NCBI RefSeq assembly: GCF_027213645.1
Contig: NZ_JAPWGL010000006.1
Location: 62,001-126,000, forward strand
Reading direction: 5' to 3'
DNA from: Pedobacter rhodius
GTDB lineage: Bacteria; Bacteroidota; Bacteroidia; Sphingobacteriales; Sphingobacteriaceae
Length of the DNA stretch: 64,000 bases
Numbering within the stretch: position 1 is the first letter of the stretch; every line of letters begins with the position of its first letter. Position numbers and translations under genes: made by a program. Below, in pieces: positions 50,507 through 58,522 of this stretch. The notes under the pieces are model-generated. The model made no database searches. It saw only the letters and a program-made list of their open reading frames with translations, and was not told the DNA's origin.

Positions 50507-52062
50507 TTTTAATTTATCTGTTGAAAGTCTCTGCCTGCACAGCGTTATTTTTTGCTGTTTATTATTTCCTGCTGTCTAAGCTTACTTTTTTCAACCTGAA
50601 CAGGATTTATCTTTTGTTTATGCTGGTTTTAAGTTTCACTATACCGGCATTGACAGTAGAAAATAAGAAGGAAATTATTGCTTCCGTTCAGGAGCGTGCA
50701 GCAAAAATAACGTATAGCAATGGTGGTTTTATGGAGCGGGATTTTGTAGATGACGGAAAAACAGCTGATGCGCCTGTGAACTGGATTCAGGTATTGGAAT
50801 ATGGTTATTATTCAATTTCAGCGATTCTTATTTTCAGAATGCTTTTAATGCTGTTGCGTATCAAACTTCAACTACGCAAAAATATAGTGGATGAAGATGG
50901 AGCAATTATTTTGGTTAATAAGCAATCAAGTATCAAAAATTGCTCTTTTTTTAACCGAATCGTTATTGATTCATCATTACAGCCGGAAGAAAGGCGGCTT
51001 GTTATCAAACATGAATCTATACATGTAGAACAATTACATGCTTTCGATAAGCTTTTAGTTAATCTGCTCGCTGCAATACTATGGTTTAACCCAATCATTT
51101 ACCTCTGGCGAAATGCAATTGATGATAATCACGAATTTTTAGCAGACAGGGAAATCTTAAAAGCGACAGATAAAAAAGAATATGCTTTTTTACTCTTAAA
51201 CCTGGCTGCGCCTTCAAACAAAATAGCTATTAATAGTTTTAGTAAACTTCCCTTAAAAAATAGAATTATGATGATGTACAAAGAACCAAATGTAAAGTTT
51301 CAAAAGCTGGCTTATGCAACAGTAATTCCTGTTTTATTGATTTGCTGTATGGCTTTCGTGAATCAAAAGGAAATTATAATAGAGAAAGTACCTGCTGATA
51401 ATACCAGTCACTCCGTTTCCAACCAGCCGAAGAATGTTTACGACATGAATTATTTAGGTGGTTATGCAATGCTTAACCCATATACAAAGTCGGCGCTTAA
51501 AGAAGTAGAACCCATATTAATTATTGATGCCGGGCATGGCGGCAGAGATGGTGCTATAGTAGCATTGGATGGGCAAAAGGAAAAAGATTTGAACTTAAGA
51601 GCTGTGAAAATCCTGAAAGAAGAAGCTGCAAAAAGAGGTATAAAAGTACAATTAACCAGAACTACTGATCAATTTTTGTCACTTAAAGATCGTTTGCCTA
51701 AGCAAGAAGCAACTGCATTTATATCGATTCATCATAATGCAACACTTACCAATACGACAGTACCTTTCAATGGAATCGAAGTTTATGTTTCTAAGCTGAA
51801 TAACAATATTAAAATAGCTGAAGATTTGGGTGCGGGTATTTTAGGTAAACTGAAGCAATTAAACGGTATGGAAGTAAATAATTCTTTAAAAAATGCAAAT
51901 CTGTTATTGCTGAGCGCATCTAAAGTGCCCGCTATTTTAATTGAATTTGGAAACATCTCAGAAGAAAAAACGCTGAACTACATCAATGAAGAAAAGAATA
52001 TACGTAAAATCAGCAACCTGATTTTAGATGGATTTGTTGCTTTTTCAAAGCGTGGATGTTAA
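50503..52062 (+). CDS. M56 sensor-protease fused to an N-acetylmuramoyl-L-alanine amidase domain
   Basis: This 519-aa membrane protein has an N-terminal BlaR1-like part (about 1-290) with four hydrophobic segments and a zinc protease site H170-E-S-I-H174 with NHEFLAD at 209-215. After the last membrane segment (about 270-286) the C-terminal domain (about 336-519) is a complete amidase_3: H345 in IDAGHGG, Glu360 in KEKDLNL, H410 in SIHHNA, and catalytic Glu481 in ILIEFGN. In BlaR1 this place is taken by a penicillin-binding sensor. Here the external part is a peptidoglycan-cleaving or -binding enzyme, suggesting that muropeptides are the signal (inference). Confidence 0.88.
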   Translation: MILIYLLKVSACTALFFAVYYFLLSKLTFFNLNRIYLLFMLVLSFTIPALTVENKKEIIASVQERAAKITYSNGGFMERDFVDDGKTADAPVNWIQVLEYGYYSISAILIFRMLLMLLRIKLQLRKNIVDEDGAIILVNKQSSIKNCSFFNRIVIDSSLQPEERRLVIKHESIHVEQLHAFDKLLVNLLAAILWFNPIIYLWRNAIDDNHEFLADREILKATDKKEYAFLLLNLAAPSNKIAINSFSKLPLKNRIMMMYKEPNVKFQKLAYATVIPVLLICCMAFVNQKEIIIEKVPADNTSHSVSNQPKNVYDMNYLGGYAMLNPYTKSALKEVEPILIIDAGHGGRDGAIVALDGQKEKDLNLRAVKILKEEAAKRGIKVQLTRTTDQFLSLKDRLPKQEATAFISIHHNATLTNTTVPFNGIEVYVSKLNNNIKIAEDLGAGILGKLKQLNGMEVNNSLKNANLLLLSASKVPAILIEFGNISEEKTLNYINEEKNIRKISNLILDGFVAFSKRGC

Positions 52063-52076
52063 TTAAGAATTGAACG

Positions 52077-53306
52077 ATGGAATGGTTAATGTATTTGCTT
52101 AAGGTTAGCGCATGCACAATTTTGTTCTTCGCTGTTTACCTTTTGGTTTTGAAGAAACTTACTTTCTTCAGGCTCAATAGATTTTACCTGTTAGGAGCGT
52201 TGTTTTTTAGCTTTGTTATTCCGGCTTTGCAGTTTGAGGTTAAACGCGAATTAGCTGCCGTAGAAATCAATCAGCTGACAGATCTTCACCAACTAAAACC
52301 GGTTAGCAATCAGCCGTTTCAACTTGTAAAGCCCTTAGTGGTTGAATACCAGCCACAGGAACAACCTAGAATAGATTGGAATGAATTAGGCTTTTACATT
52401 TATGGTGGTATCGCTTCAATTTTATTATTAGCCTGCGCGTGGCGGTTATTTGGCTTATTGAAACACACCAGCGATTATACGAATAGTATCGATGGCCTAA
52501 AACTGATAACAAAAACAAAAGGCTATACCAATTGCTCTTTTTTCAATTATGTTTTTATTGATAAAAGTATTTTGAGTGAAACCGAACTGCAGGTTTTATT
52601 GACTCATGAAAAGGTTCATGCGAGTCAATACCATTCCATTGATAAAATAATCCTGATGCTTTGCAAAGCATTTTTATGGTTCAATCCGGTAGTTTATTTA
52701 ATTGATAAAGCTTTAGAGCAAACCCATGAATATGAGGCAGATGAAGCAGCCTCTTTAAACTTTGGAACCAATGCCTATGCGAACCTGCTTTTTAAACTTG
52801 CGGTTACGAAGAGTGAAATGCCACTAATCCACAATTTTGTTAAAAGCCCGGTCAAGGAAAGAATAAAAATGTTATTTAACGCTAAGTCTGCTAAAATGAA
52901 AAAATTAAGTTATTTACTCGCTTTGCCAATTACAATTTCTTTAATATGGTTATTTTCAGTGCAGTTAGTTTACGCTGCGCCAAAATTAAAAAGTGTTTTA
53001 GGGTTAAAGAAAATTGAACAACCGATATATAAACAAGTTGTTAAAACGGCAAAGGGTGTATTGGTAAATAGAAATTCGAAAACAATTTTAAAGGTTATAG
53101 ATACAACCAGGCTGCAAAGTTCGATAGACCCGAAGATTATTTCTTCTTCAAAAATCAGAGGCAATTTAAAAACTAAAATTAGCTATTTGGAAGATGTGGT
53201 TATAGAAATTAAAGGGACTACAATCAAGGCAAAATCAGCCGTATGGAATAAAAATGTAAAGGAATTGTTAGTCAGTCATGCGGTTATTATTATGGAGGAA
53301 GTATGA
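52077..53306 (+). CDS. Second M56 sensor-protease with LptA/OstA-like C-terminus
   Basis: This 409-aa paralogue of the preceding protein has the same four-span N-terminal part and zinc motif H177-E-K-V-H181, then HEYEADEAAS at 217-226. Beyond the last membrane segment (about 280-300) a periplasmic tail of about 110 residues contains repeated short beta patterns (YLEDVVIEIKGTTIKAKSAVW, ELLVSHAVIIME) like the LptA/OstA beta-jellyroll. It ends with an ATGA overlap to a short ORF that carries the same type of pattern. The fusion is either split by a frameshift or a coupled two-gene arrangement. Confidence 0.85.
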   Translation: MEWLMYLLKVSACTILFFAVYLLVLKKLTFFRLNRFYLLGALFFSFVIPALQFEVKRELAAVEINQLTDLHQLKPVSNQPFQLVKPLVVEYQPQEQPRIDWNELGFYIYGGIASILLLACAWRLFGLLKHTSDYTNSIDGLKLITKTKGYTNCSFFNYVFIDKSILSETELQVLLTHEKVHASQYHSIDKIILMLCKAFLWFNPVVYLIDKALEQTHEYEADEAASLNFGTNAYANLLFKLAVTKSEMPLIHNFVKSPVKERIKMLFNAKSAKMKKLSYLLALPITISLIWLFSVQLVYAAPKLKSVLGLKKIEQPIYKQVVKTAKGVLVNRNSKTILKVIDTTRLQSSIDPKIISSSKIRGNLKTKISYLEDVVIEIKGTTIKAKSAVWNKNVKELLVSHAVIIMEEV

Positions 53307-53710
53307 TTCTTACTGAGAAAGCGGTTTTCAATTTATTGGATGGAACATATAGAAGTTATGAATCAAATTCTGAGACCGATAAAAAAATATCTTTTATTGA
53401 TTTCGACTTAAAAGAAAATGAGAATATGATAGTCAAAAGCATTCGATATACTGCAGATTCTGTGAGAATGAGTAAGGATAAAAATACGATTACAGTAATG
53501 GGTAAAGCAAAAATGTTTTTTAAAGACTTAAAAATGGAAGCTGATGAAATTATTTACAACAATAAAACTAAAATAGGTTCAGCTAAAAATATGGTCATCA
53601 CTCAGCTTGGCTCCGGCACAAAAATAAAAGGTTCAAATGCCGAATTTAACATTAATGGAAAAGTCGAAATCTGGCAGAATGCAAATAGCAACATAGTTGT
53701 TGAGCCGTAA
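53303..53710 (+). CDS. LptA/OstA-like beta protein (coupled to or split from the second M56 gene)
   Basis: The 135-aa ORF has no signal peptide although its content looks extracytoplasmic: repeated units such as KDKNTITVMGKAKMFFKD, MEADEIIYNNKTKIGSAKN and TKIKGSNAEFNINGKVEIW match the LptA/OstA-like pattern of alternating strands. It starts in the -1 frame relative to the preceding gene with a 4-nt overlap. The lack of an export signal suggests that a single-base change may have separated it from the M56 protein. The start and independence of this ORF are uncertain. Confidence 0.6.
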   Translation: MILTEKAVFNLLDGTYRSYESNSETDKKISFIDFDLKENENMIVKSIRYTADSVRMSKDKNTITVMGKAKMFFKDLKMEADEIIYNNKTKIGSAKNMVITQLGSGTKIKGSNAEFNINGKVEIWQNANSNIVVEP

Positions 53711-53812
53711 GTAGAAAACTTATATCAAAATCTTCTACAATTATTTTCCTTTTTAACTATGGATATTTAAAATCTCCATTATCGTATATTTACTGAACTA
53801 AGGGAAAATTAA

Positions 53813-54298
53813 ATGAGGCCTTTCTTTAAATATACACTTCAAATTATACTTGTCATGATAATGGCTTCCTGCAAAAAAGAGGTGCAGGAGCGTGCTGATG
53901 TTGAAATTAAGGAAGAAATTTTGAATAAACTCAACAATTTGAGGGTAAGTGGCTGTACATGTGGTACAGATATAATGCCTGCGGTAAAAAAAGTTGTGTG
54001 GAATATTGCGCTTGAAAAAACAGCGAAAGCGCATGCTGCTGATATGGTAAATAGAAATTATTTTAGCCACATCAGTCCGGAAGGTGTGCCGGCAATACAG
54101 CGTTCCCGGCAAGAAGGTTATGCCGGACTAAGCATAGGTGAAGTAATTGCCCGGAATTACACAACTGTAGATGAGGTGATTGAAGGCTGGAAAGCAAGTG
54201 AAAGCCATTGCAAGGCGATGATGGATGCTGAATTTGACGAAGTAGGTGCAGGAAAAACCGGCACCTACTGGGTTATGGATTTAGGTAGAAAAAATTAA
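53813..54298 (+). CDS. CAP/SCP-domain lipoprotein
   Basis: This 161-aa lipoprotein has a leader ending MASC (Cys20). The CAP (SCP-like) core includes NKLNNLRVSG, LEKTAKAHAADMVNRNYFSHISPEGV (with the conserved His), the GEVIARNYTTVDEVIEGW block with the conserved Glu, and SESHCKAMMDAEFDEVGAG. Two extra cysteines (GCTCGTD) near 44-46 may form a disulfide. It starts 102 nt after the BlaI/M56 operon and could belong to it or be separate. Confidence 0.85.
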   Translation: MRPFFKYTLQIILVMIMASCKKEVQERADVEIKEEILNKLNNLRVSGCTCGTDIMPAVKKVVWNIALEKTAKAHAADMVNRNYFSHISPEGVPAIQRSRQEGYAGLSIGEVIARNYTTVDEVIEGWKASESHCKAMMDAEFDEVGAGKTGTYWVMDLGRKN

Positions 54299-54330
54299 TT
54301 CGCCCATTTAGTTAGATTTTTTAAATAGGT

Positions 54331-55083
54331 TTAATTAAAAGAAACAGTGTAATTATTTACCCTGTGGTCTCTGCCTCCGGCTGTGCTGGTTACTTCAAAA
54401 CCAAACTGCACCCTATCGATGGTCTCATTTCCTATCCATTGCAGGTCGTTTCGCAGGTAATTCATAATGTCTTTTATATTCACATCACCAACTAAAGAGT
54501 TACTGGTACGAAGAAAGGAAAAGACTTGTTTGCCATTGGCATTTACCGGGCCCTTATAAATGTTCCAGGTATGTCCGCCAACACTTTTATTGGCTACATT
54601 GATTTGGGCAACACCATTTGGGTATGCACTGGCAATCGGACCAACATTACCTCTGTAATTCATCCAGAGCATTATTTCGTACTTGTCATTGTTGGTCCAT
54701 ACATCATAATCTGCGCCCCACGATCCATCAGCAGGTACGGTGACATCATAGTGCGAGGTTAAGCTGTTTAAACTGCTTAACAACCTTTGAACTTTCCTTT
54801 CTGAATTTGGATAGGATTTAATACCCGATGTATTCGGATGATTGGACCATATGCCCCAATTATTTCCATTGTTAGCCCAGATACTCTGATAACCATAACC
54901 ACTGCCCCAAACATTATTAAAAACAGTGTAGGGTGAATAGGCTTTACTGGTGTAATTGTTTGTACTGTTGTCAGATGTCCAGTCTGCTTTTACTTCTCCG
55001 GCTGGCTGAGTCGAAGACTGGTCTTTTTTACAGGCTGCAAGAGAGATGGTTGCAAGCACTGCATACATTAAAATTTTTCTCAT
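54331..55083 (-). CDS. Glycoside hydrolase family 12-like lipoprotein (endo-beta-glucanase/xyloglucanase)
   Basis: This 250-aa lipoprotein has a lipobox ending at Cys18. The rest shows a GH12 beta-jellyroll pattern: FNNVWGSGYGYQSIW, GIKSYPNS, DYDVWTNNDKYEIMLWM with Glu136 as likely nucleophile, VGGHTWNIYKG, and a late Glu230 in QFGFEVTSTAGG as acid/base. It probably cleaves plant beta-glucan or xyloglucan. It is convergent with the CAP-protein gene and followed on its 5' side by repeats. Confidence 0.82.
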   Translation of the reverse strand: MRKILMYAVLATISLAACKKDQSSTQPAGEVKADWTSDNSTNNYTSKAYSPYTVFNNVWGSGYGYQSIWANNGNNWGIWSNHPNTSGIKSYPNSERKVQRLLSSLNSLTSHYDVTVPADGSWGADYDVWTNNDKYEIMLWMNYRGNVGPIASAYPNGVAQINVANKSVGGHTWNIYKGPVNANGKQVFSFLRTSNSLVGDVNIKDIMNYLRNDLQWIGNETIDRVQFGFEVTSTAGGRDHRVNNYTVSFN

Positions 55084-55216
55084 AATGGTAATTTAATTTT
55101 GGCTAGTAATTTTTTCTAAATCAAAAATACCAGTAACTTATCCTACTCGAAGTATACTTTTGTTTACAAATAGGTGTTCAATTGTTAAGGCAAGGCTTAA
55201 TTTGAGTTATTTTATT

Positions 55217-55251
55217 CTAGTATCTAGTATCTAGTATAAAGTATCAAGTAT
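55217..55251. repeat. Heptad repeat (CTAGTAT x3, AAAGTAT, CAAGTAT)
   Basis: Five heptads in a single 7-nt phase. The word is the reverse complement of the GATACTA-type word upstream of dnaG, so this is the same family in the opposite orientation. Confidence 0.75.
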
Positions 55252-55318
55252 TGAGTGGAGGGTGTATGATAACGGGATTAAAATTGGAGTTTTGATTTTT
55301 ATGGAAATGTTTTCCGAA

Positions 55319-55819
55319 GATTCACGCTGATTTTACTTTCTAACCCAAAAATTGATTTACATTTTTTTATTAAATCGCAGAAAATCTGCGTTTCATATCT
55401 GCGAAAATCTGCGGGAGAAATAAATATAAAATTTCCCGTTGATTCACGCTGATTTAAAAACCGCTGATCTTAATTTTTAACCCAAAATTGACTTACTTTT
55501 TTTATTAAATCGCCGAAAATCTGCGTTTCATATCTGCGAAAATCTGCGGGAGAAATAAATATAAAATTTCCCGCTGATGCACGCTGATTTAGAAACCGCT
55601 GATCTACGCTGATTTTACTTTCTAACCCAAAATTGACTTACTTTTTTTATTAAATCCCCGAAAATCTGCGTTTTTTATCTGCGAATATCTGCGGGAAAAT
55701 AAACAACTAAATTTTCATGCTGATTTTACTTTCTAACATTAAAACCTGACTTAGCACCTTGCTTTTTTAAATCCCCGAAAATCTGCGTTTCATATCTGCG
55801 AAAATCTGCGGGAAATCTT
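55319..55819. repeat. Tandem array of four units, each about 100-138 bp
   Basis: Units start near 55319, 55441, 55576 and 55711. Each contains GCTGATTT, CTAACCCAAAATTGACTTAC-like and ATCTGCGTTTCATATCTGCG words and ends CTGCGGGA. Units differ by small substitutions and length. With the heptad above, it fills the 750-nt gap 55084-55833; no ORF is supported there. It lacks the constant repeat/unique spacer pattern of CRISPR. Confidence 0.8.
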
Positions 55820-55833
55820 CAATACCCCTACAA

Positions 55834-56964
55834 TTAAAATGCTTCCGCCAAACTTATATAAAATCCGCTCTGTCGTTTTTCATTTGTTTTTCGTTCTCCA
55901 ATCCCATAATCTAAACGAACACTTAACCCTTTTGCGGGATCAAAGAAATACCTTAAGCCACCACCTAAATTGGGTTTAAAAGCATCGACAGCAAAATCAG
56001 ATGTTCCCCAAACGGTTCCTGTACCTGCAAAAAGTACTGCCCCGAAACGGTTATTGTACCTGTAGCGAAGTTCTGTTTGTATGGCCAGTAAATTTTTGTC
56101 GCGGTAGCGGCCGGTATAGTAGCCCCTCATCATTTCATCATTACCTAATTGTGGTAACAGATAGAAAGGTGTATGATTACTTTGTACGGTATGGTATAAG
56201 CCTTGTGCACCAAGTATAAATTTGTTACTCAGTTTCCAGAAGTTGCGAAGATTTAATTTAATCTGACTTCCATTAAAATTATCACCGCCAAAAAAATCTG
56301 GTGCATATTGATAAGTTATTCTTCCAAAAAAACCTTTGGATGGATAGTTATTAGAATTTCTTGTATCATAACTTTGAGAAATGCCGGTGAAAATTACCCT
56401 TCCTCCGGGCCTTCCAAAAATAGCAGGATCTGATGAATAAATCCCACCTGCAGCTTGATCATTAAAATCATAATTTTCAAATCCTAATGAAATGCCTGAG
56501 TAAGCATTTTTTATAAAGGTTTTTTCTAAGTCGAAAGCTACCTTTATTTGTTGCTGTACTAATTTATCTTCATCAGTTTTATTGGTGTTATTTCCTAAAC
56601 CATAAAAATTGAATGGCATTTTCTTGAATCGGATTTCGCCTATTATATGGTATATATTTCCTTTACTCCATGCATCACCTTTTAAAGCTAAATTGTAAGT
56701 TTTTTTTGTGGAATAAGTTGCATTAGCTGAAAAATTAGAACTTCTCGTTACCGTATCTTTTCTGTAGCTATAAAATGAATAAATAGCACCTATACCAAAT
56801 TCAAAACCCGTTTCCTGCGAATAACCGAAAGCTGGAATAGGTAAAAAACTCGCTTTTCTCGTGGTATCTTTTTCATTCGAAAGCATTTTTTTAATTAGTT
56901 TCATTTGAGCCATTCCGGAAATCGATAGCAAAAGGAATGTACATAAAATCGCCAGTTTTTTCAT
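55834..56964 (-). CDS. BamA/TamA-type outer-membrane barrel protein without POTRA domains
   Basis: This 376-aa protein has a signal peptide (about 1-19). The rest is a barrel of the bacterial surface antigen (Omp85-like) type: IPAFGYSQETGFEFGIGAIYSFY, SQSYDTRNSNNYPSKGFFGRI, LAIQTELRYRYNNRFGAVLFAGTGTVW and the typical end GGLRYFFDPAKGLSVRLDYGIG. No POTRA domains precede it, so it is probably not an assembly factor; similar proteins have unknown transport or patatin-associated roles. The 3' end borders a tandem repeat array. Confidence 0.85.
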   Translation of the reverse strand: MKKLAILCTFLLLSISGMAQMKLIKKMLSNEKDTTRKASFLPIPAFGYSQETGFEFGIGAIYSFYSYRKDTVTRSSNFSANATYSTKKTYNLALKGDAWSKGNIYHIIGEIRFKKMPFNFYGLGNNTNKTDEDKLVQQQIKVAFDLEKTFIKNAYSGISLGFENYDFNDQAAGGIYSSDPAIFGRPGGRVIFTGISQSYDTRNSNNYPSKGFFGRITYQYAPDFFGGDNFNGSQIKLNLRNFWKLSNKFILGAQGLYHTVQSNHTPFYLLPQLGNDEMMRGYYTGRYRDKNLLAIQTELRYRYNNRFGAVLFAGTGTVWGTSDFAVDAFKPNLGGGLRYFFDPAKGLSVRLDYGIGERKTNEKRQSGFYISLAEAF

Positions 56965-56985
56965 GGCGCAAAGAAAAGGAAATTT

Positions 56986-57146
56986 AGTAATATGTTGGTT
57001 AATTGTTTAAACCGGTTAATTGGAATCGTTTTCGATAATCACAAAATAAAATGGCTTTGTGCCTTCGTGCCTTGGTGGTAAGGTAATATGTCGGTTAATC
57101 GGTTAATTGGATGCATTTTCAAATCATAGAATAAAATTGCTTTGTG
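56986..57146. repeat. Imperfect direct repeat in the 323-nt gap before the deoxyhypusine-synthase-like gene
   Basis: Two copies of a segment of about 65-76 nt (56986-57061 and 57083-57146) share GTAATATG, CGGTTAATTGG, and AAAATGGCTTTGTGC-like words. The rest of the gap holds AT-rich sequence and a -7 element near 57259. No ORF is seen. Confidence 0.55.
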
Positions 57147-57258
57147 CTTTGTTATAGAAAAGTTGTAACTGCTTAGCTATTTAAGTCCGCTATCAAGGCT
57201 AAACGCCAAGCCCTCATGGTTAAAAACTTTTAGGTTTTAACCTTTCGGCCTAAATACC

Positions 57259-57266
57259 TATTTTTG
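57259..57266 (+). promoter_or_regulatory. Putative -7 element (TATTTTTG) of the deoxyhypusine-synthase-like gene
   Basis: TATTTTTG matches TAnnTTTG, 21 nt before the ATG at 57288. An in-frame start at 57264 would overlap this element and is therefore not used. Confidence 0.45.
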
Positions 57267-57287
57267 CGGCAAATAAGACAAAACACG

Positions 57288-58268
57288 ATGAGCAATACAA
57301 GAGGACCGATATCTCAGTTTATGGAGCGTAATTACCTCCACTTTAATGCTGCAGCAATGATGGATGCAGCTAAAGGATATGAAACGCATTTAGATGAAGG
57401 CGGTAAAATGATGATTACGCTCGCCGGTGCGATGAGTACTGCTGAATTGGGCATATCGCTGGCTGAAATGATTCGTCAGGATAAAGTGGCCATTATTTCT
57501 TGTACCGGTGCCAACCTTGAAGAAGATATTATGAACCTGGTTGCACACTCTCACTATAAGCGTGTTCCCAATTATAGAGATTTAAGTCCGCAGGACGAGT
57601 GGGATTTACTGGAAAATCATTACAACCGCGTTACGGATACCTGTATTCCGGAGGAAGAAGCTTTCCGTCGTTTACAAAAGCATATTCATAAAATCTGGAA
57701 AGATGCTGATGAAGCAGGCGAGCGGTATTTTCCGCATGAATTTATGTACAAAATGCTTTTAAGCGGCGATTTAGAGCAATACTACGAAATTGATCCAAAA
57801 AATTCGTGGATGTTGGCTGCGGCTGAAAAGAATTTGCCGATTGTTGTACCGGGATGGGAAGATTCGACGATGGGTAATATTTTCGCATCGTATGTAATGA
57901 AAAAAGAATTGAAAGCAACGACCATGAAAAGCGGTATTGAGTATATGGGTTGGCTGGCCGACTGGTATATTGCAAACAGTAGTGGTAAAGGAATTGGATT
58001 TTTCCAGATCGGCGGAGGTATTGCCGGCGATTTCCCGATTTGCGTTGTACCAATGCTTTATCAGGATATGGAAATGGAAAATATTCCTTTCTGGAGCTAT
58101 TTCTGTCAGATATCTGACTCAACTACATCGTATGGCTCATATTCAGGTGCGGTTCCGAATGAAAAAATAACCTGGGGCAAATTAGATATTCATACGCCTA
58201 AGTTTATTGTGGAAAGCGATGCGACAATTGTTGCGCCGTTAATGTTTGCCTGGATATTAAAACAATAA
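57288..58268 (+). CDS. Deoxyhypusine synthase-family protein
   Basis: This 326-aa protein resembles eukaryotic/archaeal deoxyhypusine synthase: MMITLAGAMSTAELG, AIISCTGANLEEDIM, DSTMGNIFA, FFQIGGGIAGDFPICVVPML and the NAD-binding region around the Gly-rich loop. Bacteria generally lack eIF5A, so these homologues are thought to act on polyamines (homospermidine-type synthesis) or have other roles. No polyamine genes are adjacent. The start at 57288 fits the promoter. It is followed by a terminator. Confidence 0.85.
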   Translation: MSNTRGPISQFMERNYLHFNAAAMMDAAKGYETHLDEGGKMMITLAGAMSTAELGISLAEMIRQDKVAIISCTGANLEEDIMNLVAHSHYKRVPNYRDLSPQDEWDLLENHYNRVTDTCIPEEEAFRRLQKHIHKIWKDADEAGERYFPHEFMYKMLLSGDLEQYYEIDPKNSWMLAAAEKNLPIVVPGWEDSTMGNIFASYVMKKELKATTMKSGIEYMGWLADWYIANSSGKGIGFFQIGGGIAGDFPICVVPMLYQDMEMENIPFWSYFCQISDSTTSYGSYSGAVPNEKITWGKLDIHTPKFIVESDATIVAPLMFAWILKQ

Positions 58269-58304
58269 CAAGAAAATTTTATAAAACCAAAATAGTTTTG
58301 AGTG

Positions 58305-58336
58305 TGCCCATTGGAGAAAAACTTCGAAAATGGGCA
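58305..58336 (+). terminator. Terminator after the deoxyhypusine-synthase-like gene
   Basis: TGCCCATT pairs with AATGGGCA around a 16-nt loop, followed by TTTTTA. A nearby ORF starting in this hairpin (58302) is not believed to be a gene. Confidence 0.7.
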
Positions 58337-58433
58337 TTTTTATAGGCTGACTGGCCGGAAACAAGGTTTGTTTAGAATGATTATAAATTGTATTTCAAGT
58401 CAGTATTATGTCATGGGATTTATTAATAAGTTA

Positions 58434-58441
58434 TACTTTTG
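58434..58441 (+). promoter_or_regulatory. Putative -7 element (TACTTTTG) of the alternative complex III operon
   Basis: TACTTTTG matches TAnnTTTG, 81 nt before the actA start codon, between the upstream terminator and actA. Confidence 0.4.
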
Positions 58442-58522
58442 TTCAAGTTTTGATGGGGCTATTTGGGTTCAATCATCAATTTCACAACAAAAAGTAAATT
58501 AAATAAGTATAAAGTGTTCATT

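Noticed and set aside
55319..55819. Possible CRISPR array
   Set aside because: Units are 100-138 bp and similar along their whole length, without short constant repeats and unique spacers; no cas genes are present.
58302..58502. 66-aa plus-strand ORF between the deoxyhypusine-synthase-like gene and actA
   Set aside because: It starts inside a terminator hairpin and covers the presumed actA promoter; no family resemblance.
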